A DNA stretch of 64,000 nt from Xylogone sp. PMI_703 (Eukaryota > Ascomycota > Leotiomycetes). Below the pieces are notes generated by a model. It searched no databases and had not been told where the DNA came from. It saw nothing but the letters and a program-made list of their open reading frames with translations. The position numbers and the translations under genes are program-made. The DNA lies in assembly GCA_021399445.1 (NCBI GenBank), contig JAJTUQ010000003.1, positions 3,720,001 through 3,784,000 on the forward strand, read 5' to 3'. The number at the start of each line of letters is the position of its first letter. Position 1 is the first letter of the stretch. Positions 14,580 through 26,602 of this stretch are shown here, in pieces.

Positions 14580-15100
14580 AGCGGTTTGTCGAGCAGGTGG
14601 TTGGCTTGAGATGTTATACGGCAGGCACGCCGTTGTTTTACTAGTAATTGAACGTGGGATGGGATACCGATGTCTGGAATGCGTAGAGAAACTAAAATTA
14701 TTTGAGATTCTTCATGTTTCCTGGTGGAAGTGAAGATAGATGGCAATGATACTTGTTAATGTTACGGCGCACTCATCTACTCTCCATTTTATGACTCTTC
14801 ATTTTATGATGATAACACTCGGGTGCTCGCTGTATTACTAAGTACATAAGGAAAATATAATATAGGAGGAAGTGAACAGAGAATAAAGAGAAATTATCCC
14901 TTATGCTAGCACTGTGATGGTTCATGGAGCTTGATGCTGAGAAAAGAATGGCACGTGACACTATCTACGATAGGAATAGTGCTTGATACGCCTTATCGGA
15001 TTAGCGCGATAAATTATTGTCTATGGATGGAAATTTTGAACCATGTTGCGAACCGCAAAAAAAGGCCTTTGCTACGTAATTATTACCCAACTTTGACACG
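14580..15100. other. Intergenic region
   Basis: 3' region of ERV25 and promoter of HAS1. No gene, RNA or repeat recognised. Confidence 0.6.
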
Positions 15101-16996
15101 ATGGAAAACGCCGAGCTTCGGAACAAAAAACGCAAGAGAAAGCATGGAAGCTCGAAAGCGGGAAAAGATATAGTCTCTGCTACCCCCAATGGTGATTCGG
15201 CTGCGACTACAGAGGAGGTTGAGGTAGAGGCGCAACAGCCTGAAAAACGTCAGAAAAAGTCGAAAATGGCGCATCAATCGGAACCAGGTAGTGAGGAATT
15301 CAATGGTGAAGAGCAAGAGGCTATGCCAATGGATGACGACTCTGGAGCAGAAGAGAACGGTAATGAATCAAACAGTGAGGATGATGAAGAATCAGAACAA
15401 GAAGAAGAGCAAGATGAGGATAACGCCGGCGCTGATCTTCCTTCGGAGGAGGTAGATGGTTCAAGAGCTCTTTCGCTGCCATCTATAGGCACAACAGCAA
15501 AGAAATTTTCGGAGCTTAATTTGTCAGAAAAAACCATGAAAGCTCTAGGAGATATGAAGTTCGAGACTATGACAGAAATTCAGCAACGAGGAATACCGCC
15601 TTTACTCGCTGGTAGGGATGTGCTAGGAGCTGCAAAAACTGGTTCGGGCAAAACATTATCTTTCCTGATTCCTGCTGTCGAATTGCTCAGCTCATTGCGA
15701 TTCAAGCCTAGAAATGGTACGGGGGTAATTGTGGTGTCGCCTACTAGAGAATTGGCTCTCCAAATCTTTGGAGTCGCAAGGGAGTTGATGGTTTACCACT
15801 CACAAACATATGGTATAGTCATTGGTGGTGCAAATCGGAGAGCAGAAGCTGAAAAGTTGGCTAAGGGAGTAAATCTACTTATTGCTACTCCCGGACGACT
15901 GCTCGATCATCTGCAAAATACGCAAGGATTCGTCTTCAAAAACGTCAAAGCTCTTGTAATCGATGAGGCTGATAGAATACTAGAAGTTGGATTCGAAGAT
16001 GAGATGCGACAGATTGTCAAGATTCTACCGAAAGAAGAGAGACAGACTATGCTATTCTCAGCCACGCAAACAACAAAAGTTGAAGATTTGGCGCGAATAT
16101 CCTTGCGACCCGGACCCCTCTATATCAATGTTGACCAACAAAAGGAGCACAGTACGGTCGAGGGCCTCCAACAGGGGTACGTTGTATGCGATTCGGACAA
16201 GCGGTTTCTGCTCCTATTCAGCTTCCTGAAGAGAAATCTAAAGAAGAAGATTATTGTCTTCTTCTCGTCTTGCGCATGTGTAAAGTATCACGCCGAACTT
16301 CTTAACTACATCGATCTTCCGGTATTGGATTTACACGGAAAGCAGAAGCAGCAAAAGCGCACCAACACATTTTTCGAGTTCTGCAACGCGAAGCAAGGGA
16401 TTTTGATCTGTACTGATGTTGCGGCGAGAGGCTTAGATGTAAGTTACCCAGGAAGGTCTTCTAATATGTGCTAACTTTTGTTTGTGGTATAGATTCCAGA
16501 TGTGGATTGGATTATCCAGTACGATCCTCCGGATCAACCAACCGAGTATATCCACAGGGTTGGACGAACTGCCCGTGGTACCAACGGAAGGGGACGCTCC
16601 TTGATGTTCCTTCAACCCAGCGAAGTTGGATTCCTTACCCATCTCAAAGCGGCAAAGGTACCTGTAGTCGAGTTCGATTTCCCCGCAAAGAAGATAGTCA
16701 ACGTTCAATCGCAGTTGGAGAAATTGATAGCATCTAACTACTATTTAAATAATAGTGCAAAGGCAGGATATAAAAGCTACTTGCAGGCATATGCTAGCCA
16801 CTCTCTGCGCACTATCTTCGACGTTCATAAATTGGACCTTGTGAAGGTTGCCAAGAGCTTTGGCTTTACTGTGCCGCCTAGAGTTGACATCACTTTGGGG
16901 GCAAGTATGAGTCGCGATAAGAAGACGCAGGGACGGAGAGCTTATGGTAGTCAACCTAGGCAAGGAGGAAGTTTCAAGAAAAGGGGTACTGTATGA
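15101..16996 (+). CDS. HAS1: DEAD-box ATP-dependent RNA helicase Has1
   Basis: Nucleolar helicase needed for 40S and 60S ribosome assembly. Exons 15101-16438 and 16493-16996 give 613 residues. An acidic, Lys-rich N-terminal extension of about 125 residues (basic KKRKRKHG then Glu/Asp runs) precedes the core. Core motifs are Q-motif region [12 protein letters not shown], Walker [10 protein letters not shown] (178-185), PTRELALQ (214-221), [13 protein letters not shown] (288-291), SAT, ARGLD across the splice junction and HRVGRTARG. The C-terminus has the Has1-type block with [20 protein letters not shown] and [10 protein letters not shown]. The single intron interrupts motif V in phase 0. Confidence 0.97.
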
Positions 16997-17474
16997 GATG
17001 GAGAATAAAACGGGATACCTTGCATTTAATTGGCGTTGTACGGAGAGGTCTTTTGGATTTTAGATGAGCGGATAGACACTAATTCAAAAGTTGTAACACT
17101 CACGAATGAAACCATGTATTCTGCAAATCCTTGACCCTTCTTTGTAGGTTTATCTAAGATTCTACAGCTTCCTTATGACGGCTGAAATTCCTGGCAGTCT
17201 GAGCATCATAGCCTTGAAACTAGAGACTGCTACACCTGATTAATATTTATATTTGAATAACTCGCTCTGAGAAGTATTACACAGCTCGAAAGGTAAAAGC
17301 AAACGTGGATCCGCGCACACTGCGCATGGGTATCTTTCGGAACGGTTACAAGGGAATCAATATCCAGTTTAATGCTTTACCTCCAGAATTGCTCCTGATT
17401 CTATCATGATTTAATCTTACTCAAACAACCACCAAAGTGCTTATTTCTACACAGCAATTCAACCTTCGGGGCAA
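16997..17474. other. Convergent intergenic region
   Basis: Shared 3' region between HAS1 (+) and the JmjC gene (-). Nothing else recognised. Confidence 0.6.
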
Positions 17475-20400
17475 CTATTTACTGACTCGAGCCGGTATAC
17501 TTGCATCTGATGAAGAGCCGTCGCTATCATCAAAGAGCGAATTATAGGATGGCTCTCGGCCAGTATCAGTAAATGTGCCAGCTACAGTCGGGAGCCTCCT
17601 TTCTGTTATATCGGCATCTGTATCCTCCGGTAGCTGGCCATCTTCATTTGTGGTTTCCTCCAGGTCAGCAGAGGGCTTTGAGACACTATTTGCAACCACT
17701 TTATCCCGTAATGCAATCTTTTCTCTCGGTACTCGCAGCTCGACAGCGACAAGAGGCTTAAGACCTAGTGATGGGCGACCTCTCCGTCCCGAGACTGATG
17801 TCTCTTTTCTTCCTACCCGAACTTCGGTCGATTTGCTATGCTGAACTGTTTGCCTCGACGTCTCATTTACATCCGAATTTCTGGTTCGTCTTTGAATAAT
17901 GGCGGGTGTATCATCCAAGAGACGCCTCTTGTTTGTTGAACCTGGTGGTCTTCCTCGTTTAGCTTTGTTTTGAGGTGTACTCTCATTGTTTTGATTCACG
18001 AGAGCATCGCTTGATCTATGATGTCTTAACCTGCTAGGCCCTGACCCATTTGGCTCCAGTCCATTTTCTACAGATGAGCTTATATTGGAGACGCGAGGTC
18101 GGCCTCTCTTTCGTTTAGGTATTTCACTGGGTGCAGGTGACTCAACCTCGCCTGATATTCTCCCTGTAACTCTGTTCTGTGCTGGTGATACTGACTGCAC
18201 AGTACTTCTGGATCTGCGGCCTGCCGTTTGCTGTCCCACTGCTTTGGTATTTATAGGCGCAACTATTTCAACCTCAGATTCACCATCCGTACCCAAAGGA
18301 GGAGACGTATCATGATTATTGGGCTGTTGCCTTCTTTCCCTTAAAGCACGCGTTTGACCTCGAGGTTCCTGGGAAAGAAGGACTCCGTCATGGCGCCTAT
18401 CATCTGGCGAGTATTCATCCTGTTCTTCAGATCCCAACCGCTTCCTTTTCTTCGCCGCTGGTGTGCTTGTAGGAGCTACAACGTCACCGACGACAGCAGG
18501 TTGGACAACAACAGTATTGTCTGGTGTAACTCCTATCTCTGCAAATTCATAAAGAATCATATCGGCCCCATGGGTTTGGTTGTAATATCCGATACCAATA
18601 CCCCGTTCTACTGGAACATGTGAAGAGTTGGGTCGAACGGGTTCGGAAGAATACATATTCGCTACCGGTGCATAATTTGCACCCATACCATTGCGTCTCC
18701 ATTGGTCACCATAATCGGCAGCATATGACCCATCAACATCGGCAGTAGTGTGAGAGTCCGGTTGTGGATTCGATCTTCCGTTCACGGTTGTGGCGTGTTC
18801 TGTTTGAAGCAGGGGCCCAGATTCGATCGTCTGAGATAGGTTTCCAGGATTTTCATCGTTTTGAGAAGGTGGCACTGGGGGTACCGCTTCTTGAAGTAGC
18901 GGGTCTATGGTTAACAGATCGTCTTGCTCGCTGATTCTGCCATCGATATAGGCAAGCAGCTGGCTTGATAAATATTCATTGAAGTCTTCGGAATCCATAT
19001 CCGCCTCGCGGGCCTTTTGTGCATTGGCCTTTTCTTGAAGTCGAATTATTCTATTAGATTGCTTTGGGTCATTCCCACCGTCTTCCCTTAACCACGTCAA
19101 GTTTGTTTTGGAGAAGTCCACTAGACTTTCTACACTTCTATAATCCGCAAACTTTATCGTGTCATGTCCCAGTAGTGTTCCTTTCGGGATATATGGTTTC
19201 TGACTTGGAATTTTCCGGCATGCGCCACATGAACAAATACCTAAGCATTTGGGGCATCGCCAATTTGGACTGGCCATAACATCTTGCGGCATTAAGTCGA
19301 ATGCTCTCCAGAGTACTCCGTAACAATACGCTCGGGTGCAAGTTGTGCAGAATGCAAGCCTCCAGTTCCAGTCTTGACGGCAGCAAATATGACAGGCATG
19401 TGTCTTATTCTTAACCGGCGGCATTCTGCCCTTCTTCTTCTTCTTTGGCTTTCCTTGGTCATCAAGTTCCTCTTCGAGAGGCTCAGCAGGTGGTTCAGGA
19501 GGTTTATTGGGATCATGCCACGGACGGAGGCGAAGTTGTTCTTGACATATCTGAGCAATGGTCTTCCTGGGGTTCTCCTTCCTCTCCATCCTAAGAGGTA
19601 ATGGTGGAGCTTCCTGAATTTGACACAAGTTATTGTATTGGATTACCACCTGGCGCCATTGTTCGTGATGATAGGCTAAAGTATGCCATTCCCATTGCTC
19701 AACCCATTTTAGTCTAGAAATGCATGCACAGGATCGTCCCATCGCATAGCAATCCATACACACGTCGTACGCCTCTTCCTCTCCATTGGGTGCAATGAGC
19801 ATACAACCTTTGCAAGTGAGAAATCGATTAAATATGTTGCAACGACAATAAGAGCAAGTGACATTGGAATCATAAGGTATGTACTCTACATCTTCTTCCG
19901 GAAGAGTAGGTGAGAAAGACTCTCCAAGCAGAATTTCCGTATACAAGGCGAAAAGACGTTTAAAATCCTCTAGAAGCTGCCTGATTCTACCATAAGTCCA
20001 CATCTTAGATTCCACTGTGTCGCGCTGTAGGAGATTGTAATACTTGAGAAGAGTATAGTATATTATGGCCTTGTTCTTGTATTGCTCGTCTCGACATACC
20101 ATGCGGCCGCGAGGGAGGGCTTCGTGGGTAGCCAGTTCCAAAGTATCAATGCAGGTGCGATTCCATGCTACTTTCATTGTCCGTGTTCCGCGATTCCAAA
20201 CCTGGTGAGGCGCCAAAGGTGGTATAAGGATGAGGTCGCCTACTCTTTGCTCGACAACATAAACAGTGAAAGGTGCCTTCTTCCAAGCATTGACCTGAGC
20301 AAAGTGTTTCTCTATTTCGATGTCATGGCCAAGGATAGACAAAAAGAACTCGGACACCAATGAGCGGTCTTTGGTTTCCGTCATAAACCAGAGAGAACTT

Positions 20401-21187
20401 CCTTCTTTTGAGTATTTGCCATTTTTGGAAGCTTCAACCATGATATTTTGCCCTAGACTGGCACACATCTCCTTATGAGCAGCTGTATGTGTGCCTTCAT
20501 GGCCAATATAACACATTATGTTCTGAGCTCGCATTTCTGCAGGGAGACTGCTCATTAAATCTCCTGAAGGAGCGACCCCTTTGCCAAATTGCCATTGACC
20601 GTATTCATTTAATTCACGAATGGCGCCGTTACCTCCCGTCCTTGGTTCCACGCAGTCATTAAGGTAGAACAGGAAATCAGGTAGAATATTCTTCAAGTAT
20701 TGCTCCCATTCCGGTGGTGTATCAATATCCTTTAGGTATAATAGCTGACGCTTCGGGTCTCGATAGTCTAATACAAATTGCCTCGTAAGGACATCCATAG
20801 ACTTCAAATAATGTCCAATAGTCATCTGAATGTTGGTCTCGTTTCGTATATCGCGTACATTCTCGACTATAAATAGTATTAGTATCCGCTTCGCACTACT
20901 TATTACAGCAGCCCTGAGCTCTTACCTTTCTTAGAATATGCCTGTTGAAGAAATGTGGGACTGAAGAGATCAGAGTGTAGGCTTGTTTCCCATCCATCGA
21001 TAACCAGGGGTTTTCCACCAAGAATGACATGCTGATATACCAGTTTCTCGATTGATTGATCTCTGAGCTCGTCAATCGAAATGCGCGTCGCATACTCGAA
21101 GTTGGCGCAGCTCTCCACTAGATTTGGGATATCCAGATCTGGTGCTATTGGCACAAACTGCGCCTGGGGGTGTGTTTTTGGTGCCAT
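17475..21187 (-). CDS. JmjC-domain chromatin protein with 4CXXC-type zinc finger and AT-hooks
   Basis: Exons 20926-21187 and 17475-20866 on the minus strand give 1217 residues. The N-terminal third looks like a JmjC oxygenase: GKPLVIDGW near residue 60, MTIGHYL, YLKDID, and the metal-site candidates H218-K-E220 in GTHTAAHKEM with distal H308 in PPLAPHQVW, so the HxE...H triad seems kept. A Cys cluster follows at about 425-469 (CSYCRCN, CKGC, CMDC), then a 4CXXC_R1-like zinc finger at about 579-639 (CHICCRQDW, FCTTCTRAYC, RCPKC, CSCGACR). The long C-terminus is disordered and holds three AT-hook cores: KRKRGRPR (18091-18117), KRGRPP (17941-17960) and RRGRPS (17771-17790). Likely a nuclear histone demethylase or reader binding AT-rich DNA; substrate unknown. 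Short in-frame introns in the disordered part cannot be excluded. Confidence 0.88.
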
Positions 21188-21919
21188 CTTGCTTTCTTGG
21201 GTTGCAGAAATTCCGTATCCTTCACTTAAGTCCTCATCAGGGTATCATTACTGACATGCTCTGCTGGATATTTAATGAGCTCATAGATCAGTGATAGCGC
21301 GCCCTGGTGGAGAGATATCCGGCCTGCTTATGAACTGCAATGGAGTGAATTGACGTCGCCGAACACATGGAGAAATCACAGCAACGCCAGCTGCTGCAGC
21401 ATCAACAAGAATGATAACTTTCACAGCTTGTGCTGAGCCGAACCGAATTGCGCTTCACTTCTGACTACAGAAAGGTGAAGTTCAGGAGCATAGTTGGAGG
21501 GGAGCGGCCTCGGTCAAGCACCATCACCAATCAAAGCTTACTGTACGGGTGCGGAATGGAACCTTGTAAGCCTTGCGTTCCTGGGGCAGCACGGACCACC
21601 TAAATTCAGTATCTATATATCCCGACCACTCTAGACTTTCTCAAATAAATTGTGGGACCGGATCTGAGGGGAAAGATTGCCTGAAGAGCTAAGATATGTG
21701 AGTTCAATCGATTCACTTCCTCTAGCTTAGCGATTTATATGTATTGCTTTGTTGAGCGTAGATAAAATGAGTCTAAACGGTCAATTTCTGTGCTACGCTA
21801 TGTAGAGGGCAATATCTTCTCCATCCATCTGTCAGCTTCTCGTACTATTCCCAGAAGTCTATGCAATTCTATCTGAATTAAAGATTCTAATGTTATAATA
21901 GTTATCAGTACTCAGTGCA
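21188..21919. other. Divergent intergenic region
   Basis: Promoters of the JmjC gene (-) and COQ2 (+). No other gene or repeat recognised. Confidence 0.6.
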
Positions 21920-23203
21920 ATGGCGGTGTCCGCACTTCTAGGCCGGAAGGGGCTATTCATGCTTCCAGCCAGATGTCGAAGTGTCCTCTTACAGACCCTC
22001 CAAGAAGGATCTAGAGCACCATACAAGAGTACATCAAGCCTTCGAGTTGTATCAACGTCAACAAAGCGGCCAGCTTGTCCTAGGACCAATAGTAACCTTG
22101 CTGGAGTCTCACTCGCAGTACCAAGACCCCTCAAGAACGGAGTCGCGATTACAGCCCGCCAGTCAAGCTCTGTTATCCCGATGCAGGAGGATCCCAAGCC
22201 TGTCCTTGAACCTTACTCACCTCCCACAACTGGCCTGCTATCAATTCTACCATCATCATGGGTCCCATATGCGGAACTTATGAGGCTGGACAAGCCAACG
22301 GGGGCCTATTACCTGTATTTTCCTTGTTTGTTCTCTACTCTACTTGCAGCTCCCGTGGCAGTTCCAATGGCCTCACCTCTGTCTGTCCTCGGAACGTCAA
22401 TTCTCTTTTTTAGTGGAGCTATTATAATGCGTGGAGCTGGCTGTGCCATCAATGATCTTTGGGATCGCAACTTAGATCCCCATGTTGCTCGAACTCGACT
22501 TCGACCTATTGCTCGCAAAGCAATAACTCCATTCAACGCCCTCACATTTACTGGCTTCAATTTACTAGCAGGGCTTGCCGTGCTATTACAATTTCCCTTT
22601 CAATGCTTTTATTACGCTGTTCCAAGCTTATTGCTTGTCACAGTATATCCGCTAGCCAAGCGAGTAACATATTACCCCCAGTTTGTGCTTGGGTTAACGT
22701 TCTCGTGGGGTGCTATAATGGGGTTCCCTGCGCTTGGTATTGATCTTATCCACCATAGTGCGGCATTGGCAAGCGCCGGCTTTCTATACGCCTCTAATAT
22801 CGCGTGGACAGTGTTGTACGATATGATTTACGCACACATGGATATAAAAGACGATGCAAAAGCTGGGATTAAGAGTATTGCGTTGAAGCATGATGCCGAG
22901 ACTAAACAAGTACTATCGGCCATGGCAGTTCTCCAAATAGGATTGCTGGCAGCTGCCGGAGCTTCCGTTGGGGCAGGTCCTGTGTTCTTCATTGGAAGCT
23001 GCGGAGGGGGAGCCCTTACACTGGCATATATGATCAAGAGGGTTAATCTCAAGAGTGTTAGGGACTGCTGGTGGTGGTTTGTTAACGGCTGTTTACTTAC
23101 AGGCGGCGTGATATCCGCAGGGCTCGCAGGAGACTATGCTGTAAAATATCTCTTGGCAGAAGAGGAAGACACCGAGAAACAAGCACTCAGTGAGAAGGCA
23201 TAA
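21920..23203 (+). CDS. COQ2: 4-hydroxybenzoate polyprenyltransferase, mitochondrial
   Basis: Attaches the polyprenyl tail to 4-hydroxybenzoate in ubiquinone synthesis, in the inner mitochondrial membrane. Single exon, 427 residues. The first roughly 80 residues are basic and Ser/Thr-rich, fitting a presequence. The UbiA core begins at WVPYAELMRLDKPTG. The first aspartate motif is NDLWDRNLDPHVART and the second YDMIYAHMDIKDDAKAG, both intact. About eight or nine membrane helices are evident. The ATG at 21920 is the first in frame. Confidence 0.96.
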   Translation: MAVSALLGRKGLFMLPARCRSVLLQTLQEGSRAPYKSTSSLRVVSTSTKRPACPRTNSNLAGVSLAVPRPLKNGVAITARQSSSVIPMQEDPKPVLEPYSPPTTGLLSILPSSWVPYAELMRLDKPTGAYYLYFPCLFSTLLAAPVAVPMASPLSVLGTSILFFSGAIIMRGAGCAINDLWDRNLDPHVARTRLRPIARKAITPFNALTFTGFNLLAGLAVLLQFPFQCFYYAVPSLLLVTVYPLAKRVTYYPQFVLGLTFSWGAIMGFPALGIDLIHHSAALASAGFLYASNIAWTVLYDMIYAHMDIKDDAKAGIKSIALKHDAETKQVLSAMAVLQIGLLAAAGASVGAGPVFFIGSCGGGALTLAYMIKRVNLKSVRDCWWWFVNGCLLTGGVISAGLAGDYAVKYLLAEEEDTEKQALSEKA

Positions 23204-24520
23204 GCCCACTGACTGCTTGTTGCACCTGTAAATTAGTTGTACTTAATGATGGCGTCTAGATGGGGTACTACAAAGGTTAGAAAAAATGTCTAAACGATGA
23301 GAAATTTTAATTCTAGACCCCGAGATGACGTTCAATGACCATCTACATTTCGGCTTCCGTCATAACAGTACAGATTAGGGCCCTAAACTACGGGATATCG
23401 GCAGGCGATTTAGGGGACTTGGTTGTTAGTGGTTAGTTGCGCAAACTTAGAGTTTAAGCGCCCGAGGAATACACCCATCCTTGGGATGGACTTCATGAAA
23501 CGTACACATCATACACCACGATGTATTCATCCTCGTAGATCCTGGGAGTAAGGCGTCTCGCGATGGTGAGTGAGGCACACTTCAAAAATATCTTACTCCC
23601 CAAGATATTTTTATGGTTGGCGGTTGGCGGCTGGCGGTTTGAGGGTCTCTTTACTGAGGCCCAAAAACGCCATCGGAGAATTGACGTAGCCGCAATCCCG
23701 AAACGACGCAGGGTATGGAGAGTGACGAGCACCGACAGGCGCGAGCTACTGCGGCCCAATGAGTTCGCTGTTGGTTCAAGCCTCCTGAAACCCGCGGGAG
23801 CACAGGGTGACGAATGCGCGGGGGATGCGAGGCAATGCAGCGTGTGTTCAAACTGGAGGGCTGTGGCGTGGTCCAGATGGTGCTGGGCAGCTTCAACTGC
23901 CGTTGCTGGGCCAGTTGCTGTTGAATTGTGAATGGAGCATATGCTGGCGCCGTCAGCACTCAGGCACGACTCCTGGCTGCATTGGGTCGTCAGCACAAAA
24001 TCTGGTGGGTGAGCTCCGGAGAGCCGAAGGAATGTATAAATACAGCGCAATAACCATAAGAAGCCGAGTAGAGAAGTGGACAAAGAAAGTATCAGTACCG
24101 GTACGCTACTTTCGCACGACAAAATTTGGCTCTAGACTGGTTCCAGTGGCCATCACTGCTGTTCTTGGTTCCGACTACTTGGGAGCTAACTGCATCATCT
24201 GTGCTTTCGCGAAGCCCTACGGCGTTGTGGACTGCTGTGTTGATCGCATCCTAGGCCGTGAGGTGATATCATAGGCCACTCACACCTGCCCGTGAGCTTC
24301 CGTCATTCCACCACCAGGCATTAAAAGTACGCCGGCTCTCCCCAACACCACATTCTCCTTGTCACAGAGTCACATACAAATACGAATATCCACATCTCCA
24401 CAGACTCTTGCACAAATCTCTGCACAAGCTTCGAAACTTGCTTAGCAGCTATAGCTGACCTTCTATAAGAACTCTTCTAAAAATTACTTTTTTATCGCAA
24501 CTCTCGGAACTCCAGACAAA
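23204..24520. other. Intergenic region upstream of NCE102
   Basis: Long upstream region of NCE102. It contains an 11-bp perfect inverted repeat and short GGCGGTT repeats near 23584-23640, listed separately. An open frame on the minus strand across 23493-24122 lacks an ATG start and any recognisable family, so I do not call it a gene. Confidence 0.5.
23584..23612. repeat. Perfect inverted repeat (11-bp arms, 7-nt loop)
   Basis: Arm AAAAATATCTT at 23584-23594 and its exact reverse complement at 23602-23612 flank ACTCCCC. Directly after it lies GGTTGGCGGTTGGCGGCTGG, a short imperfect tandem. It could form a hairpin or cruciform; function unknown. Confidence 0.85.
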
Positions 24521-25085
24521 ATGATTTCAGTCACGCAGGCGTTTCTGCGATGCATCGCCTTCTTATGGACTGTTCTCATAATGGCCCTGATTGGCAATGT
24601 CATCGATAATGCTTTCGCTGGGAACCCTTCTGCTGTGAACTATGCTATGTTCGTAGCTGCATTCTCAATGCTCGTCGTCTTATATGGAATCGCGTCATTT
24701 ATTATCCAGGCTCTAGCAATGCCTCTAGTCCTGATGGTCCTCGATGCTCTAGCAACCATCTTCACATTCATCGCTGGTGTTGTCCTTGCAGCAAAACTCC
24801 ACGTGCACAGCTGCAGCAATCGTGTAAGTAGAGAGGAAATCCATGACTGCTCGTAGATATGCTGACACTCTGGAACAGAATTATACCTTGCATAACAGCT
24901 TGACCAACGGCGCCCATGACATGCAAGCGCGATGCCGCGAACTGCAAGCAAGCACTGCCTTCTTCTGGTTCCTTTTTGCAACCTATGTAGCCTTGTTGGT
25001 CTTTGACTTCATTGGCTCGCGCGGCTCCAGATTGACTAGTCGTGGCAACATCACCCGAGGTGGACCTTCCATGTCTCAGGTCTAA
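24521..25085 (+). CDS. NCE102: Nce102-like MARVEL-domain eisosome protein
   Basis: Four-helix plasma-membrane protein of the Nce102/FhnA family, which organises eisosome membrane domains and senses sphingolipids in yeast. Exons 24521-24823 and 24879-25085 give 169 residues. Membrane helices 1-3 lie in exon 1 and helix 4 (FFWFLFATYVALLVF) in exon 2. The luminal loop has the family run KLHVHSCSNRNYTLHNS across the junction and RCRELQASTAF. The acceptor at 24878 was chosen over one at about 24856 because only it keeps the frame open and restores SCSNRNY. The C-tail is short, with Gly, Ser and Arg. Confidence 0.94.
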
Positions 25086-25784
25086 ATGGAAGATGAAAGG
25101 GATCCGTTTGGTAAGCAACCTCTTACTTTTATGCGACAAGACTCGTTCCCGTTTAATACTACCTATCCGAATTCTTTAAGCATTGGATCCGTTCCTGTGA
25201 CTAACATAACTTTAGGGTTATAAGTACGATGCAGGCATCTCAATAATCAGTGGAAGGTGAAGGTCCACAATCCTGCATCCATGGCTGGCGTTGAGCAGGT
25301 GAAAAAATAATAATTATAAAATAAGCCACTGGATTTGGTAAATGACACAAGGGACGTGACATATGAATACGGCGTTAAGGTTAGCAACGATTAATCGGGG
25401 AGTTAATCAGGATGAGGTTCGGGATGATGGTCGGGGGTATGAAGTAATGTTTTATACCAAGAGTAAAGATTAATGAATTTTGGCCTTTATGGTTATATAC
25501 CACTCATTAGAAGTTAATCGCAATATCAACATGATATTATTCATCTTATTCCTCTCAAGTCCCATTGCTCAAATGCTAGAATCGGCTCCAAGAAGACTAC
25601 CGTGTAACTTTCGAGTTTGAAAGGGGTCCATGTCTGCGCAATGCCTCTACATCAAGTCCCCGTTTTACCCTATCAAGATGCTCTACCTTACCCACACAAA
25701 CGCCCCATAAATGTCAATGCCGCATCCAAATACATATACATATTCTAGTAGAATATAATCCAACCTCAGTAATTCCTGTTTCAA
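25086..25784. other. Convergent intergenic region
   Basis: AT-rich 3' sequence between NCE102 (+) and MIM2 (-). No gene, RNA or repeat recognised. Confidence 0.6.
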
Positions 25785-26183
25785 TTACAGTGGTTGTGCA
25801 GCGCCCACAAGACCGGCGGTGTTGAACGCAGCTTTGTTCGTTATCTTCACATCCACATCGTATAACCATTCCATATACTTAGCCCAACCTAAACATCGCA
25901 AAAGAGCTTAGCACTTCGTCTCTGTTTGATATAATACAACGGCGCTTGACTCACTCCAATAGGCAAACCTCCGTCCGAAGTATTTCCCCGCATACGGTAC
26001 AACTACCATCGTCAAGATCAGCTCCAGCTGCTGCAGGCTTGCTTCCCATTCCCTCTGAGCATCGGAGTCATCCTCAGAACCTAGCTCGCTGCTGTCTATA
26101 GAGGAGGGAAGAGAGTCAATTTCATCTTGGTCAGACGTCTCCGGTCCGTTCTCGGGAAGTATGTAGGATGAAGACGCTGACAT
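25785..26183 (-). CDS. MIM2: Mim2-like mitochondrial outer-membrane import protein
   Basis: Exons 25955-26183 and 25785-25888 (minus) give 110 residues. The N-terminal half is acidic and Ser-rich (DQDEIDSLPSS, SEDDSD). The conserved core is EWEASLQQLELILTM followed by a single hydrophobic segment VVVPYAGKYFGRRFAYW. Splicing out 25889-25954 continues it as SWAKYMEWLYDVDV and a short C-tail ending in GAAQPL. Mim2 partners Mim1 in the outer-membrane MIM complex, which inserts helical proteins. Assignment rests on small size, acidic N-terminus, one membrane segment and the GKYFGR/AYW core, from memory. Without the intron the frame runs into an unrelated tail, supporting the two-exon model. Confidence 0.75.
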
Positions 26184-26602
26184 GATGCGCCGCGGAAATG
26201 CAAGGACTATCAGGATTTGCTGAGATTTGGCTCAATAGAAATTATGCCAATAGTCCTCAATGCATTGGAATTCCGAAATTGTGGAGTCCGACTCGTGGTT
26301 GCAGAAGACTGGAATGTAGTGAATCGCCAAGTCGAGCTGGATGTAGGGTGTGGATATAGTAGCTCTGCTTAGTGAGCCCCTCCAACTTGCGTTAACGGTT
26401 AGTGATTGGCGGAACCGGTTTGAGTCACTAGATCCCACGTCCTCGCTTTTGAATTCTTTATGACGGTGCGTCCAAGTCCAGTAACACACGATAAATCACC
26501 ATACTTTTTCAAGTTGAGCTTGAACACCACAGATCGATAATACTGTACCGGAGAATTTACAGAGTATTTGGAACAGGGCATAACATTTTCAAATTCGCGA
26601 CA
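26184..26602. other. Divergent intergenic region
   Basis: Promoters of MIM2 (-) and eIF2-beta (+), both mitochondrial or translation housekeeping genes. Nothing else recognised. Confidence 0.6.

Noticed and set aside
23493..24122. 209-codon frame on the minus strand upstream of NCE102
   Set aside because: It starts at a TTG, has no family resemblance, and covers promoter sequence with inverted and tandem repeats.
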